A DNA stretch of 16,601 nucleotides from Ignavibacteria bacterium UBA961. GTDB lineage: Bacteria > Bacteroidota > Ignavibacteria > Kapaibacteriales > UBA961. The position numbers were made by a program, and so were the translations under genes. The stretch is from assembly GCA_002293005.1 (NCBI GenBank), contig DBCJ01000015.1, forward strand, positions 1 to 16,601. The letters are read 5' to 3'. A model generated the notes under the pieces. It was not told the origin of the DNA. It ran no database searches and saw only the letters and a program-made list of their open reading frames with translations. Position 1 is the first letter of the stretch. Each line of letters starts with the position of its first letter. Shown piece by piece: positions 6,524 to 13,932 of this stretch.

Positions 6524-8707
6524 TCAATGTGCTCCGACCGCTTTGATGTCTTTGCCAAGACGCTGTAAATAGGCAATCAAAGCAATGATTTCTTTATTTG
6601 CATCAACAGGCATGGTCTTGTTTTCAGGAAGATCCTTGGCTATTTCTTCGGCTTGAGCTCTCGCTTCTTTTTCAGCTTTTTGCTCCATTCCATCGGGATA
6701 TGGGACGCCAAGTTTTCTCATGGTGATGATTTTTCCTTCCAATTCATGATACTTTGTATTGTCCGTAAACAACCATGGATAAGCCGGCATGATCGTACCG
6801 GGAGAGATTGTTTGTGGTTCCATCATATGCATATAATGCCATGCATGAGGGTATTTGCCGCCAACTCTGTGTAGGTCGGGACCTGTTCTCTTTGAACCCC
6901 ATAGGAAGGGATGGTCATATACAAATTCACCTGCTTTTGAATATTCTCCATATCTCTCAGTCTCTGAGCGGAATGGTCTAATCATTTGGGAATGACATCC
7001 TACGCATCCTTCTCGGATATAGATGTCACGACCCTGTAGCTCAAGCGGTGTATATGGTTTTACGGATGCAATTGTCGGAATATTGGATTGAATGATTGCC
7101 GTAGGAACATATTCGATAATTCCGCCGATCAAAACCACAATGAGTGATAAGACCGCAAAACGCAATGGTTTGGCTTCCAATACTCTATGCCAATGCTTAT
7201 GTGTCGTGGAAACAGACTCAGCCAAAGGTGCGGCCTTCACATGCTCATCAGCAAGCAATGATCCGGATTTTGCGGTTTTATAGAGATTATACACTGCAAC
7301 ACATGCACCAATGATATACAGTGTGCCACCGACGGCTCTGATCATGTACATCGGAATCAATTGTGTGACTGTCTCAAGGAAATTCGCATATCGCAATGTG
7401 CCATCAGGAAGGAATTCTTTCCACATGAGCGATTGCATGATTCCGCCGATATACATCGGAATTGCATAAAATAAAATGCCGAGTGTCGCCGCCCAGAAAT
7501 GAATATTGGCCAATTTCAAAGAATGAAGCTTTGTGCGATAAATTCTTGGAATGATATAGTACAACATACCATATGCCAAGCCGCCATTCCAAGCAAGCGC
7601 TCCAAGATGAACATGACCGATGATATAATCTGTATAATGAGCAATTGCATTCACATTTTTCAATGACATCATGGGTCCTTCAAATGTGCTCATGCCATAT
7701 GCCGTCACGCCAACCACCATGAATTTCAATACGGGGTCTTCCCGCACTTTGTCCCAAGCTCCTCGTAGAGTCAATAATCCATTCACCATTCCTCCCCAAG
7801 AAGGTGCAATGAGCATTATTGAAAACACGGTTCCTAGAGATTGCGCCCAATCCGGAAGTGCTGTGTATAAGAGGTGATGCGGACCGGCCCAGATATAAAG
7901 AAAAATCAATGCCCAGAAATGCACGATGGATAATCGATAGGAAAAGACAGGTCTATTCGCAGCTTTGGGAATGAAATAATACATGATTCCCAAAAAGGGT
8001 GTCGTCAAGAAAAATGCTACTGCATTATGTCCATACCACCACTGCACCAATGCATCTTGTACGCCGGCATAGAATGAATAACTTTTCAATAGCGATACCG
8101 GAAATTCAAATGAGTTAACGATATGGAGCAGTGCAACAGTGAGGAATGTGGCGATATAAAACCAAATCGCAACGAACATGTGTTTTTCTCTTCTTTTGAA
8201 GATGGTCCCCATCATATTCCATCCAAAAATCACCCAAACTGCGGCAATGGCTATATCAATCGGCCATTCTAATTCCGCATATTCTTTGCTCGTTGTGAAT
8301 CCGAGTGGAAGTGTCAAAGCGGCACTGACAATGATCAATTGCCATCCCCAGAAATGTAATGTGCTCAATTTGTCAGAGAACATTCTTGCTTTTGTCAATC
8401 TCTGCAATGAATAATACACCCCCATGAAGATTGCATTACCCGCAAAAGCAAAAATCACCGCATTTGTATGTAATGGTCTCAAACGGCCATATGATAATTC
8501 AGGAATGAATCCGAGAAAATCCGGCCACACCAATTTCAATGCAACGATGAGCCCAACAAGAAATCCGACTAATGACCAAATTGCGGTGGCCCATGCGAAA
8601 TTCTTGACAATGGCATTGTCATAAGCAAATGATTCGAGGGTGCTTTGCCCCGATGATTCTTGAGAATTACCTTCCGGGAACGATGAGTGTTCACTGTCGT
8701 TGCTCAT
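6524..8707 (-). CDS. ccoNO: Fused cbb3-type cytochrome c oxidase subunits I and II
   Basis: The catalytic core of a high-affinity terminal oxidase in the inner membrane, reducing O2 to water while pumping protons. Residues about 30-480 are CcoN, with about 12 membrane helices. Low-spin heme b ligands are H80 (RPLHTNAV) and H367. CuB ligands are H227 (WWYGHNAV), H277 and H278 (WAGPHHLL), with the likely cross-linked Tyr at Y271 and heme b3 ligand H365 (GHVHLGAL). A linker leads to CcoO: one membrane anchor about 514-537, then a mono-heme cytochrome c with C568-x2-C571-H572 and probable axial Met M640 (GTIMPAYPW). Fused CcoNO is known in Bacteroidota. Start: an ATG at 8713 has its ribosome site directly abutting, whereas the ATG at 8707 has AAGGAG at six bases, so 8707 is preferred (727 residues). 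No ccoP, ccoQ, ccoG or ccoS lies beside it. Confidence 0.97.
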   Translation of the reverse strand: MSNDSEHSSFPEGNSQESSGQSTLESFAYDNAIVKNFAWATAIWSLVGFLVGLIVALKLVWPDFLGFIPELSYGRLRPLHTNAVIFAFAGNAIFMGVYYSLQRLTKARMFSDKLSTLHFWGWQLIIVSAALTLPLGFTTSKEYAELEWPIDIAIAAVWVIFGWNMMGTIFKRREKHMFVAIWFYIATFLTVALLHIVNSFEFPVSLLKSYSFYAGVQDALVQWWYGHNAVAFFLTTPFLGIMYYFIPKAANRPVFSYRLSIVHFWALIFLYIWAGPHHLLYTALPDWAQSLGTVFSIMLIAPSWGGMVNGLLTLRGAWDKVREDPVLKFMVVGVTAYGMSTFEGPMMSLKNVNAIAHYTDYIIGHVHLGALAWNGGLAYGMLYYIIPRIYRTKLHSLKLANIHFWAATLGILFYAIPMYIGGIMQSLMWKEFLPDGTLRYANFLETVTQLIPMYMIRAVGGTLYIIGACVAVYNLYKTAKSGSLLADEHVKAAPLAESVSTTHKHWHRVLEAKPLRFAVLSLIVVLIGGIIEYVPTAIIQSNIPTIASVKPYTPLELQGRDIYIREGCVGCHSQMIRPFRSETERYGEYSKAGEFVYDHPFLWGSKRTGPDLHRVGGKYPHAWHYMHMMEPQTISPGTIMPAYPWLFTDNTKYHELEGKIITMRKLGVPYPDGMEQKAEKEARAQAEEIAKDLPENKTMPVDANKEIIALIAYLQRLGKDIKAVGAH

Positions 8708-8742
8708 TCCCATCTCCTTGACATTATTGATAGACTAGTTGA

Positions 8743-8777
8743 ACTGTTTGAATACAGTCACTTTTCGAACATGTCAA
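8743..8777 (-). promoter_or_regulatory. Candidate promoter of ccoNO with overlapping inverted repeat
   Basis: On the minus strand TTGACA (8777-8772) and TATTCA (8754-8749) are separated by 17 bases, a sigma-70-like arrangement that would start transcription about 35 bases before the ATG at 8707. An inverted repeat, ACTGT-N6-ACAGT (8743-8758), covers the -10 element and could be an operator. No canonical Fnr box (TTGAT-N4-ATCAA) is present. Many Bacteroidota use different promoter consensus sequences, which lowers confidence. Confidence 0.35.
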
Positions 8778-8819
8778 AATTGGGGTCTTGCGATTCGGGA
8801 AACAATGATATTTGTCATA

Positions 8820-9380
8820 TTAAGTGGATTGATTCCACTTAGGTGAGAGTGTGAGAATATGGGAGTGTATGGGACATTTCGAATGATGAGCTCCGGGCAA
8901 ATAACTTGTGCTCATCAAGAATTCATTCACAATTTCCCCGCCTGTGAATTTGAAGGTATGTTTGAAGAGCTTTGTCCATTCTTCTCGATCATTGGAAATA
9001 TGCGCATCCAACCAATGCATGAATGAGCCATATTCTTTTTGCAAGTGTAGTATTTGACCTGCATTGTGAATCACGGCTTTGATTTTTGCTCTATTGCGAA
9101 TGATGGATGCATCTCCAAGTAAACGCTCGATATCAAGTTCCCCATACTTTGCAACAGTTGCAATGTCGAATCCTTCGAATGCTTCTCTAAAATGATATCG
9201 TTTTTTGAGAATGGTCAGCCAAGAAAGTCCTGCTTGATTGATTTCCAGACATAATCGTTCAAACAGTGCATTGTCCGAATCCAATGGATAACCATATTCA
9301 GCATCATGATATGCAATATGCAATGGTGAACACTGTTCTTGAAGTATGTAATCGCAATAAGTTGGAGTGCTTGCATTCAT
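8820..9380 (-). CDS. tag: DNA-3-methyladenine glycosylase I
   Basis: Excises 3-methyladenine from alkylated DNA, beginning base-excision repair. The 186-residue size fits the Tag family. Visible hallmarks: C9 and H25 (AYHDAEYG), together with H-x3-C in AHHSKC near residue 170, match the structural zinc site of E. coli Tag (Cys4, His17, His175, Cys179). LCLEINQAGLSWLTILKKR carries the conserved E46 and W54. The family's usual EWG is EYG here, a mild change. The frame is open upstream to 9443, but that would run through the tRNA gene; the ATG at 9380 gives the normal N-terminus. It lies 36 bases after the tRNA 3' end on the same strand, so the tRNA and tag may share a transcript. The stop codon is inside an 8-bp stem-loop. 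Confidence 0.93.
   Translation of the reverse strand: MNASTPTYCDYILQEQCSPLHIAYHDAEYGYPLDSDNALFERLCLEINQAGLSWLTILKKRYHFREAFEGFDIATVAKYGELDIERLLGDASIIRNRAKIKAVIHNAGQILHLQKEYGSFMHWLDAHISNDREEWTKLFKHTFKFTGGEIVNEFLMSTSYLPGAHHSKCPIHSHILTLSPKWNQST
8821..8841 (-). terminator. Stem-loop overlapping the tag stop codon
   Basis: TAAGTGGA and TCCACTTA form a perfect 8-bp stem around a five-base loop, covering the last codons and most of the stop codon of tag. No run of T follows on the minus strand, so it is at best a weak terminator or a 3'-end stabiliser. It may partly reflect chance in the coding sequence. Confidence 0.35.
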
Positions 9381-9416
9381 AGATATTGTCCCTTTACATG
9401 AATGCCGAGAAGTGAG

Positions 9417-9489
<73 letters not shown>

Positions 9490-9499
9490 GGTCATAAAA

Positions 9500-10312
9500 T
9501 CAATTGAATAATCCAATCATGAAGCCAAGTTGAAATGCCAAACCTGATGCATCAATTCCTGAAGAAACATTGTTGACAATAGTCTTGCCATTTTCCTTCC
9601 AATCTCCCATGAAACTCAATGCATATCCTGCATGAGCACGAACAGTGATGATTCTTGGTTTGTCGCTTCCAAGCAATGCCGGAGCAAATTCAACGCTCAG
9701 TCCGGGATTGACCATGAAATAATTATTTCTCAAGGAATGATTGAATACATTCACATCATTCGGACTGCCGCCAATTGTACTATTGGATGTCTCAACGCCT
9801 TTCGCATATTGCGTCGTGGTAATTTCCATCGTACCCCAACCTCCGGAAATACCCGGAATGAGATATAATGATTTTGCCAAAGAAAATGCATAGTCAAATC
9901 CAAATCCTGTATATGCATTGGACAAAGATGCAGAACGCAAATACTGTTGTTGATTAACAGTGAATTCTTTTTCGGCAGTACTGATGTTGCCACCAAGATT
10001 TGCAATGGAAATACGAACATTCGGAAGTATGCCGATCGTTGCAACACCAATTGCACCGGTCATTGTGAGAGGTGTGGTCAATTCACTGAGTCCTGCAGTG
10101 GAAAGTTGTGCATTCACATCTTTCAACTCGGGTGTAAAGAGGGAAACCACAAAACCACCACCAACCCCGAAATAGGGTACTTTCTCTTCTTGAATGACAG
10201 TTTCTTCGAATGTCAATTCATCCAATCTATCATCCTGTGCCTTGAGTGAAGCGATGCTGGAAAACAGCATGGCAAGCACGATCATGGAGTTCTTGAATAT
10301 ATTCATAGTCAT
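9500..10312 (-). CDS. Outer-membrane beta-barrel protein of unknown function
   Basis: A 270-residue protein with a Sec signal peptide (about 1-26, ending IASLKAQ) and a mature part made of alternating hydrophobic and glycine/aromatic strands. The end, AFQLGFMIGLFN, is a typical last barrel strand with terminal Phe/Asn. An acidic stretch (DDRLDELTFEETVIQEEKV) follows the cleavage site and leads into FGVGGGFVVSLF. I cannot name a family beyond porin-like or OMP_b-brl-type barrel, and its cargo or role is unknown. Two starts are possible, ATG at 10312 and ATG at 10306; neither has a Shine-Dalgarno sequence, and both give the same signal peptide core. A tRNA gene begins 10 bases after its stop, with no terminator between, so it probably shares a transcript with the tRNA. 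Confidence 0.8.
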   Translation of the reverse strand: MTMNIFKNSMIVLAMLFSSIASLKAQDDRLDELTFEETVIQEEKVPYFGVGGGFVVSLFTPELKDVNAQLSTAGLSELTTPLTMTGAIGVATIGILPNVRISIANLGGNISTAEKEFTVNQQQYLRSASLSNAYTGFGFDYAFSLAKSLYLIPGISGGWGTMEITTTQYAKGVETSNSTIGGSPNDVNVFNHSLRNNYFMVNPGLSVEFAPALLGSDKPRIITVRAHAGYALSFMGDWKENGKTIVNNVSSGIDASGLAFQLGFMIGLFN

Positions 10313-10354
10313 TGGAAAGTATGATAAAATCGCATTCCGTTCAATACAGCATGC

Positions 10355-10383
10355 AAAAATAGGGAATTCTTTGAAAGAATTCC
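10355..10383 (-). terminator. Intrinsic terminator of the enoyl-CoA hydratase gene
   Basis: GGAATTCTT and AAGAATTCC form a perfect 9-bp stem with a three-base loop (10363-10383), followed on the minus strand by CTATTTTTG. It starts 12 bases after the stop codon of the crotonase gene and separates it from the barrel gene downstream. Confidence 0.75.
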
Positions 10384-10394
10384 GAATAAGCTTG

Positions 10395-11177
10395 TCATTG
10401 TCCTGAAAATTGTGCGGGTCTCTTTTCTAAAAATGCAGAAGTACCCTCTTTGAAATCATTTGTTCCGCAAATTTCTCCAAAAATAATCGCCTCGCATTCC
10501 ATTCCTTCTTGCGTACCCAAGTCTTCTGCGGCTCTTATTGCTTTCAAACTTGCTGAAATCGCCAATGGTGCTTTTGATGCAATCAATTCGGCAATCTTCA
10601 TGCATTCATCAATGAGTGTTTCTGATGAAAAAACCTTATTGACAAGACCGATTCTCAAAGCTTCCTCTGAATCAATGATGGCTCCACTTAGGATTAATTC
10701 CATGGATTGTGCTCTTCCAACCAATTTTGTGAGTCTTTGCGTGCCACCATAACCAGGAATGATGCCGAGATTTACTTCTGGTTGACCAAATTTTGCTTGA
10801 GGAGCGGCGAATCTCATATGGCATGCCAAAGCTAATTCGCAACCGCCACCCAATGCAAAACCATTGACTGCAGCAATGACCGGCTTATTCAAATATTCCA
10901 ATTCAGTGAATATTGATTGGCCAAAACGGGCAAAATTAGCACCTGTTTCAGCATTCTGCTCATGTAATTGCGCGATGTCTGCACCGGCTGCAAAAGCTTT
11001 TGGTCCTGCACCGGTGATAATAATTGCACGACAAAGTTCTGAATTTGCACAAAATTGGAGCGCTTTTTGCAGCTCAGTCAATAAGGTTGCGTTTAAGGCG
11101 TTTAACTTGTCCGGTCTATTCAAAGTGATAAGGCAAATATGGCCTTTTTCTTCAAGAATGATGGTTTCATAGTTCAT
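10395..11177 (-). CDS. Enoyl-CoA hydratase/isomerase family protein (crotonase type)
   Basis: A 260-residue crotonase-fold enzyme, most like short-chain enoyl-CoA or crotonyl-CoA hydratases that add water across the 2,3 double bond of acyl-CoA thioesters in fatty-acid or butyrate-type metabolism. The oxyanion-hole segments are AFAAGADIAQL (61-71) and ALGGGCELALACH (108-120). Both catalytic glutamates of true hydratases are present: E114 (GGCELA) and E134 (GQPEVNLGIIPG). GYGGTQRL and the C-terminal AFLEKRPAQF are also typical. Having both Glu residues argues against a pure isomerase or dehalogenase; chain-length preference cannot be read from sequence. It stands alone, without thiolase or dehydrogenase neighbours, and is divergent from the phosphodiester glycosidase gene across 91 bases. 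The ATG at 11177 fits the family N-terminus. Confidence 0.93.
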   Translation of the reverse strand: MNYETIILEEKGHICLITLNRPDKLNALNATLLTELQKALQFCANSELCRAIIITGAGPKAFAAGADIAQLHEQNAETGANFARFGQSIFTELEYLNKPVIAAVNGFALGGGCELALACHMRFAAPQAKFGQPEVNLGIIPGYGGTQRLTKLVGRAQSMELILSGAIIDSEEALRIGLVNKVFSSETLIDECMKIAELIASKAPLAISASLKAIRAAEDLGTQEGMECEAIIFGEICGTNDFKEGTSAFLEKRPAQFSGQ

Positions 11178-11268
11178 GATAATGATCCGGGACTGATAGA
11201 ATCGTACTTTTAAAGGCGCAATTTACCATTTTCCGCCTAGCATTGATATTCGATAATTGAGAGAAAAT
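11178..11268. promoter_or_regulatory. Divergent intergenic region between crotonase and glycosidase genes
   Basis: These 91 bases must hold the promoters for both divergent genes, unless either starts inside the other. GAGAG lies about five bases before the plus-strand ATG at 11269 and is its probable ribosome site. AGGCG and CGCCT (about 11213-11239) form a short inverted repeat with a long spacer. I could not identify core promoter elements. Confidence 0.35.
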
Positions 11269-12780
11269 ATGCGTAAACACTTCAAATATGTATGGCTAAT
11301 TTGGATATTGGCAATCACCATGCTGATTCCCGTGACAGATACTTCTGCGGCGTCTAGAAAAAAAGGAAAATCTTCTTCCTCTCGTTCCGTGAAGAAAAAG
11401 TCAGGGAAAAGTTCTAAAAAGTCATCTTCGAAAAAATCCAAAAAAGGAAGAAAATCCAAGAAAGGCAAAGGCAGAAAATCATCTGGTTCAAGTCATAATC
11501 AACTTGTTTCGATCAATGGAAGACAGAATTTCATTGAGGATACGATGATTGCTCCTGGACTTCGATATATGCATTTTCTATATGGTCCTTTGAATCATCC
11601 TGTATATGCCGTTGAAATGGATGCAAATGATCCAACGCTGAAAGTTGGTGTCATAAAAGGTAATAATAAGAATGATGGTCTCGAAAGAATCGGTGATATG
11701 TTCAATAGAATTGATACAACCGTTAGAGATAGTTTGCTTTCAGCGGTAAATGCAAATTTCTGGCGTGCCTATCGAAATACTGCAATTGGTCCTTTGGTAT
11801 TGAATGGTGAAGTGATTCAAATGGGCAATGAGAAGAATTGGACAAGTGCTTTCTTTGATGCCAAGAATAAAATGTATATCGGCAAATATGATTTGCAAGG
11901 CGTAATTAGAACAGAAAAAGGTGAAACATATCACATCGCTTTCACCAATGAAAGACCTAGCATGGATGGTATTGCCTTGTATAATCTCTATGGTGGAAAT
12001 TCGATACCTCATGTTCCGAATATGCAAGTTGACAAAGCGGCAGAGGATTTCTTGGAGAATAGGCCTCAGTCTGCAGAAGACTCAACGGAAGAAGAACTTG
12101 ACATGGAACAGTTGAAAGCTGAATTGGCTGAAATGAAAAGACAATCCAATATTGAATATCCATTGATCAAAGTGCAAGTTCGCTTTCTGCGCTCACCTTC
12201 GGTGAATAAGGAAGTTCCTTGTTTGGTCAATGCTGTGGATACAGGAACTGTGGCAATGCCGCTTCGAGGTGCCATCATTTCTCTGGGTAGAGATTTTCCG
12301 GCCGGAAAATTACCGGTGGCCGGCGATACACTCTTCGTCAAGTATTATACGAGTGAGAGTGACACGATGCCTTTTGTTCAAGCGGTTTGTGGCACTCCGA
12401 GATTGATGGAAGCCGGTGAATTGCGTACGCAAGGAGTGAGTGAAGGTGCGAGAAATAGTAGATTCATCGGACATAATCTTCCGAGAACCGCAGTAGGAAC
12501 AAATACCCGAAAGACAAAGAATTGGCTTGTTCTTGTTGACCCATCAGGCAAGGGAAGAGGTGCGACATTGGATCAAATGGGTGCAATCATGAAGAAACTC
12601 GGAGCTCATGATGCTCTTAATCTCGATGGCGGTGGTTCTTCCATGATGATGGTTTGCGGTGAGAATGTATGTACCAATTCCAGAGTACCGACAGGAAGAA
12701 GGATATCATGCGCTTTGGCGGTGTTCCGAAAACAGAAAGTTTTGCGAGAACGATTGCAAGAACAAAATCCGATAGAATAA
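11269..12780 (+). CDS. Exported phosphodiester glycosidase family (NAGPA) protein with polybasic N-terminal region
   Basis: A 503-residue secreted protein. A signal peptide (1-27, ending TDTSA) is followed by a low-complexity Lys/Ser/Gly/Arg stretch (about 28-75). The catalytic domain runs to about 487. Its landmarks are VNANFW (160-165), LPRTAVGTN (404-412) and the hallmark NLDGGGSSMM (451-460), as in the NAGPA family whose human member removes covering GlcNAc from phosphodiester-linked mannose. Bacterial members are thought to act on envelope or exopolysaccharide phosphodiester sugars, but this substrate is unknown. An acidic, coiled-coil-like insert (about 254-297) interrupts the domain. 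Start: a TTG at 11257 is in frame, but the ATG at 11269 has GAGAG upstream and opens the signal peptide. It converges with the NlpC/P60 gene, which also has a basic post-signal stretch. Confidence 0.87.
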   Translation: MRKHFKYVWLIWILAITMLIPVTDTSAASRKKGKSSSSRSVKKKSGKSSKKSSSKKSKKGRKSKKGKGRKSSGSSHNQLVSINGRQNFIEDTMIAPGLRYMHFLYGPLNHPVYAVEMDANDPTLKVGVIKGNNKNDGLERIGDMFNRIDTTVRDSLLSAVNANFWRAYRNTAIGPLVLNGEVIQMGNEKNWTSAFFDAKNKMYIGKYDLQGVIRTEKGETYHIAFTNERPSMDGIALYNLYGGNSIPHVPNMQVDKAAEDFLENRPQSAEDSTEEELDMEQLKAELAEMKRQSNIEYPLIKVQVRFLRSPSVNKEVPCLVNAVDTGTVAMPLRGAIISLGRDFPAGKLPVAGDTLFVKYYTSESDTMPFVQAVCGTPRLMEAGELRTQGVSEGARNSRFIGHNLPRTAVGTNTRKTKNWLVLVDPSGKGRGATLDQMGAIMKKLGAHDALNLDGGGSSMMMVCGENVCTNSRVPTGRRISCALAVFRKQKVLRERLQEQNPIE

Positions 12781-12781
12781 A

Positions 12782-12819
12782 AAAAAGCGGGATGATCAAA
12801 TGAGATCATCCCGCTTTTT
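12782..12819. terminator. Bidirectional intrinsic terminator between convergent genes
   Basis: A perfect 16-bp stem, AAAAAGCGGGATGATC with its complement, closes a six-base loop. On the plus strand it ends in TTTTTATGTTTTTT, and on the minus strand in TTTTTT. It serves both the glycosidase gene (stop at 12780) and the NlpC/P60 gene (stop at 12837). Confidence 0.95.
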
Positions 12820-12836
12820 ATGTTTTTTATATTCTA

Positions 12837-13817
12837 TCAATAGGAATAGCGTTTTGCATCGCCGGTTGCAAGTGGTGCAAGATCGCGATGTTCGAGTCTG
12901 CGAACACCAATCAAGCGGGTATCATAATAAGTACTCTCAAGTGAAGAAACCGTTACGCCATAGCGTGAACTCGCATGAGCGAAGAGATTGTCTCCAAGAT
13001 AAATACCGACATGTGATACATACACTTCTTTGCGTGTGTGGAAGAAAACCAAATCGCCAAATTTCATTTCTGATCTATTGCGAATAGGTCTTCCTACATT
13101 CCATTGTGTTGCAGCTGTTCTTGGGAGTGTGATGTCTCCCGCACCTGCAAACACAGCCCTTGTGAATGCTGAGCAATCAATTCCTGATTTAGAAGTACCA
13201 CCATAAATATATGTGGTGCCTACCCAGTTCATGATTTCATCCATAATGGCTTTTCTGGCGATTCCACCATCAGTGGTTTCATTCGATGAAGGATCATTTG
13301 GATCGCTATCGATATATGAAAGCCATAATGAGCGGAATGCATCCATGTCAACTACCACATCATCTTCTTCTTCAAGTTCGGATAAATCCTCGCCTTGAGA
13401 AAGCATGTCGCCGGAGACGGCATCTGATGCGGTTAATTCGCCTTGATCAATGTGAGTTGAATTGGACTGTTGTTCTGAGAGAGCCTCGGCAATAGAGCCA
13501 GTATTCGTGGCGATGTCCGTTGTCGGGGTTAGGTCAGATTCCGATTGTAAACCGGCCAGTCTTGACAAATCATCATTATTGTTGAGATAGTCGAAAGCAA
13601 GTCTCTTGCCTGCAACTTTATCACATTTTGTTTTTGAAACATGTACGATTTGATAACGCTTCTTCGATTTCTTTTTCTTAGAAGCTACTCGTTTCGTTAC
13701 CTTTCGCTTGTCCGATTTTTTTCGGGCAGCATATGAGCTATTGGTTGGCAAAGCTAAAGCAATCACGAAGAGAACCAAGCTGAGCCAGAAAGGTACGAGG
13801 GGTATGGACTTACGCAT
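12837..13817 (-). CDS. Exported NlpC/P60-family cell-wall peptidase
   Basis: A 326-residue secreted cysteine peptidase, probably cutting peptide stems of peptidoglycan (typically D-Glu/mDAP-type bonds in this family). Order: signal peptide (about 1-30, ending NSSYA); Lys/Arg-rich segment (31-54) containing KKKKSKKR; Ser/Thr/Asp-rich linker; an acidic run (about 142-160, ELEEEDDVVVDMD); then the NlpC/P60 domain (about 185-308). The catalytic residues are C215 (GIDCSAF), H269 (SHVGIYLG) and H281 (FAHASS). YIYGGTS and FGDLVFF are family signatures. Start: the frame is open to 13976, but that would overlap the upstream gene; the ATG at 13817 has GAGG five bases upstream and opens the signal peptide. 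It follows the peptide-binding lipoprotein gene on the same strand after 115 bases, so co-transcription is possible. Confidence 0.92.
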   Translation of the reverse strand: MRKSIPLVPFWLSLVLFVIALALPTNSSYAARKKSDKRKVTKRVASKKKKSKKRYQIVHVSKTKCDKVAGKRLAFDYLNNNDDLSRLAGLQSESDLTPTTDIATNTGSIAEALSEQQSNSTHIDQGELTASDAVSGDMLSQGEDLSELEEEDDVVVDMDAFRSLWLSYIDSDPNDPSSNETTDGGIARKAIMDEIMNWVGTTYIYGGTSKSGIDCSAFTRAVFAGAGDITLPRTAATQWNVGRPIRNRSEMKFGDLVFFHTRKEVYVSHVGIYLGDNLFAHASSRYGVTVSSLESTYYDTRLIGVRRLEHRDLAPLATGDAKRYSY

Positions 13818-13932
13818 AATCACCTCTGTAATTGATAAAAATACCTTGTCTGGTAGTATGGTGCCGATCCTGTGAGGAGGTATCGACGTTCTTCCGGGCG
13901 GCGCGTCTGTTGAGCCGATAGCGGAAGCTGAA
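13818..13932. other. Spacer between binding protein and NlpC/P60 genes with imperfect repeat
   Basis: These 115 bases hold the GAGG ribosome site for the peptidase gene and part of an imperfect copy of the preceding gene's 3' end. TTCCGGGCGG and AGCCGATAGCGGAAG here match TCCCGGGCGG and AGACCGATAACGGAAG at 13981-14006, with about ten extra bases between the blocks. I see no strong intrinsic terminator, consistent with read-through from the binding-protein gene. Confidence 0.4.

Noticed and set aside
11223..11468. Minus-strand frame rich in Phe, Asp and Glu
   Set aside because: It is the antisense shadow of the Lys/Ser-rich tract of the phosphodiester glycosidase; AAA/AAG codons read as Phe/Leu on the other strand.
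11352..11500. Lys/Ser-rich tract as a histone-like DNA-binding protein
   Set aside because: It directly follows a signal peptide and leads into a full glycosidase domain, so the protein is exported; the tract is an extracytoplasmic extension, not a nucleoid protein.
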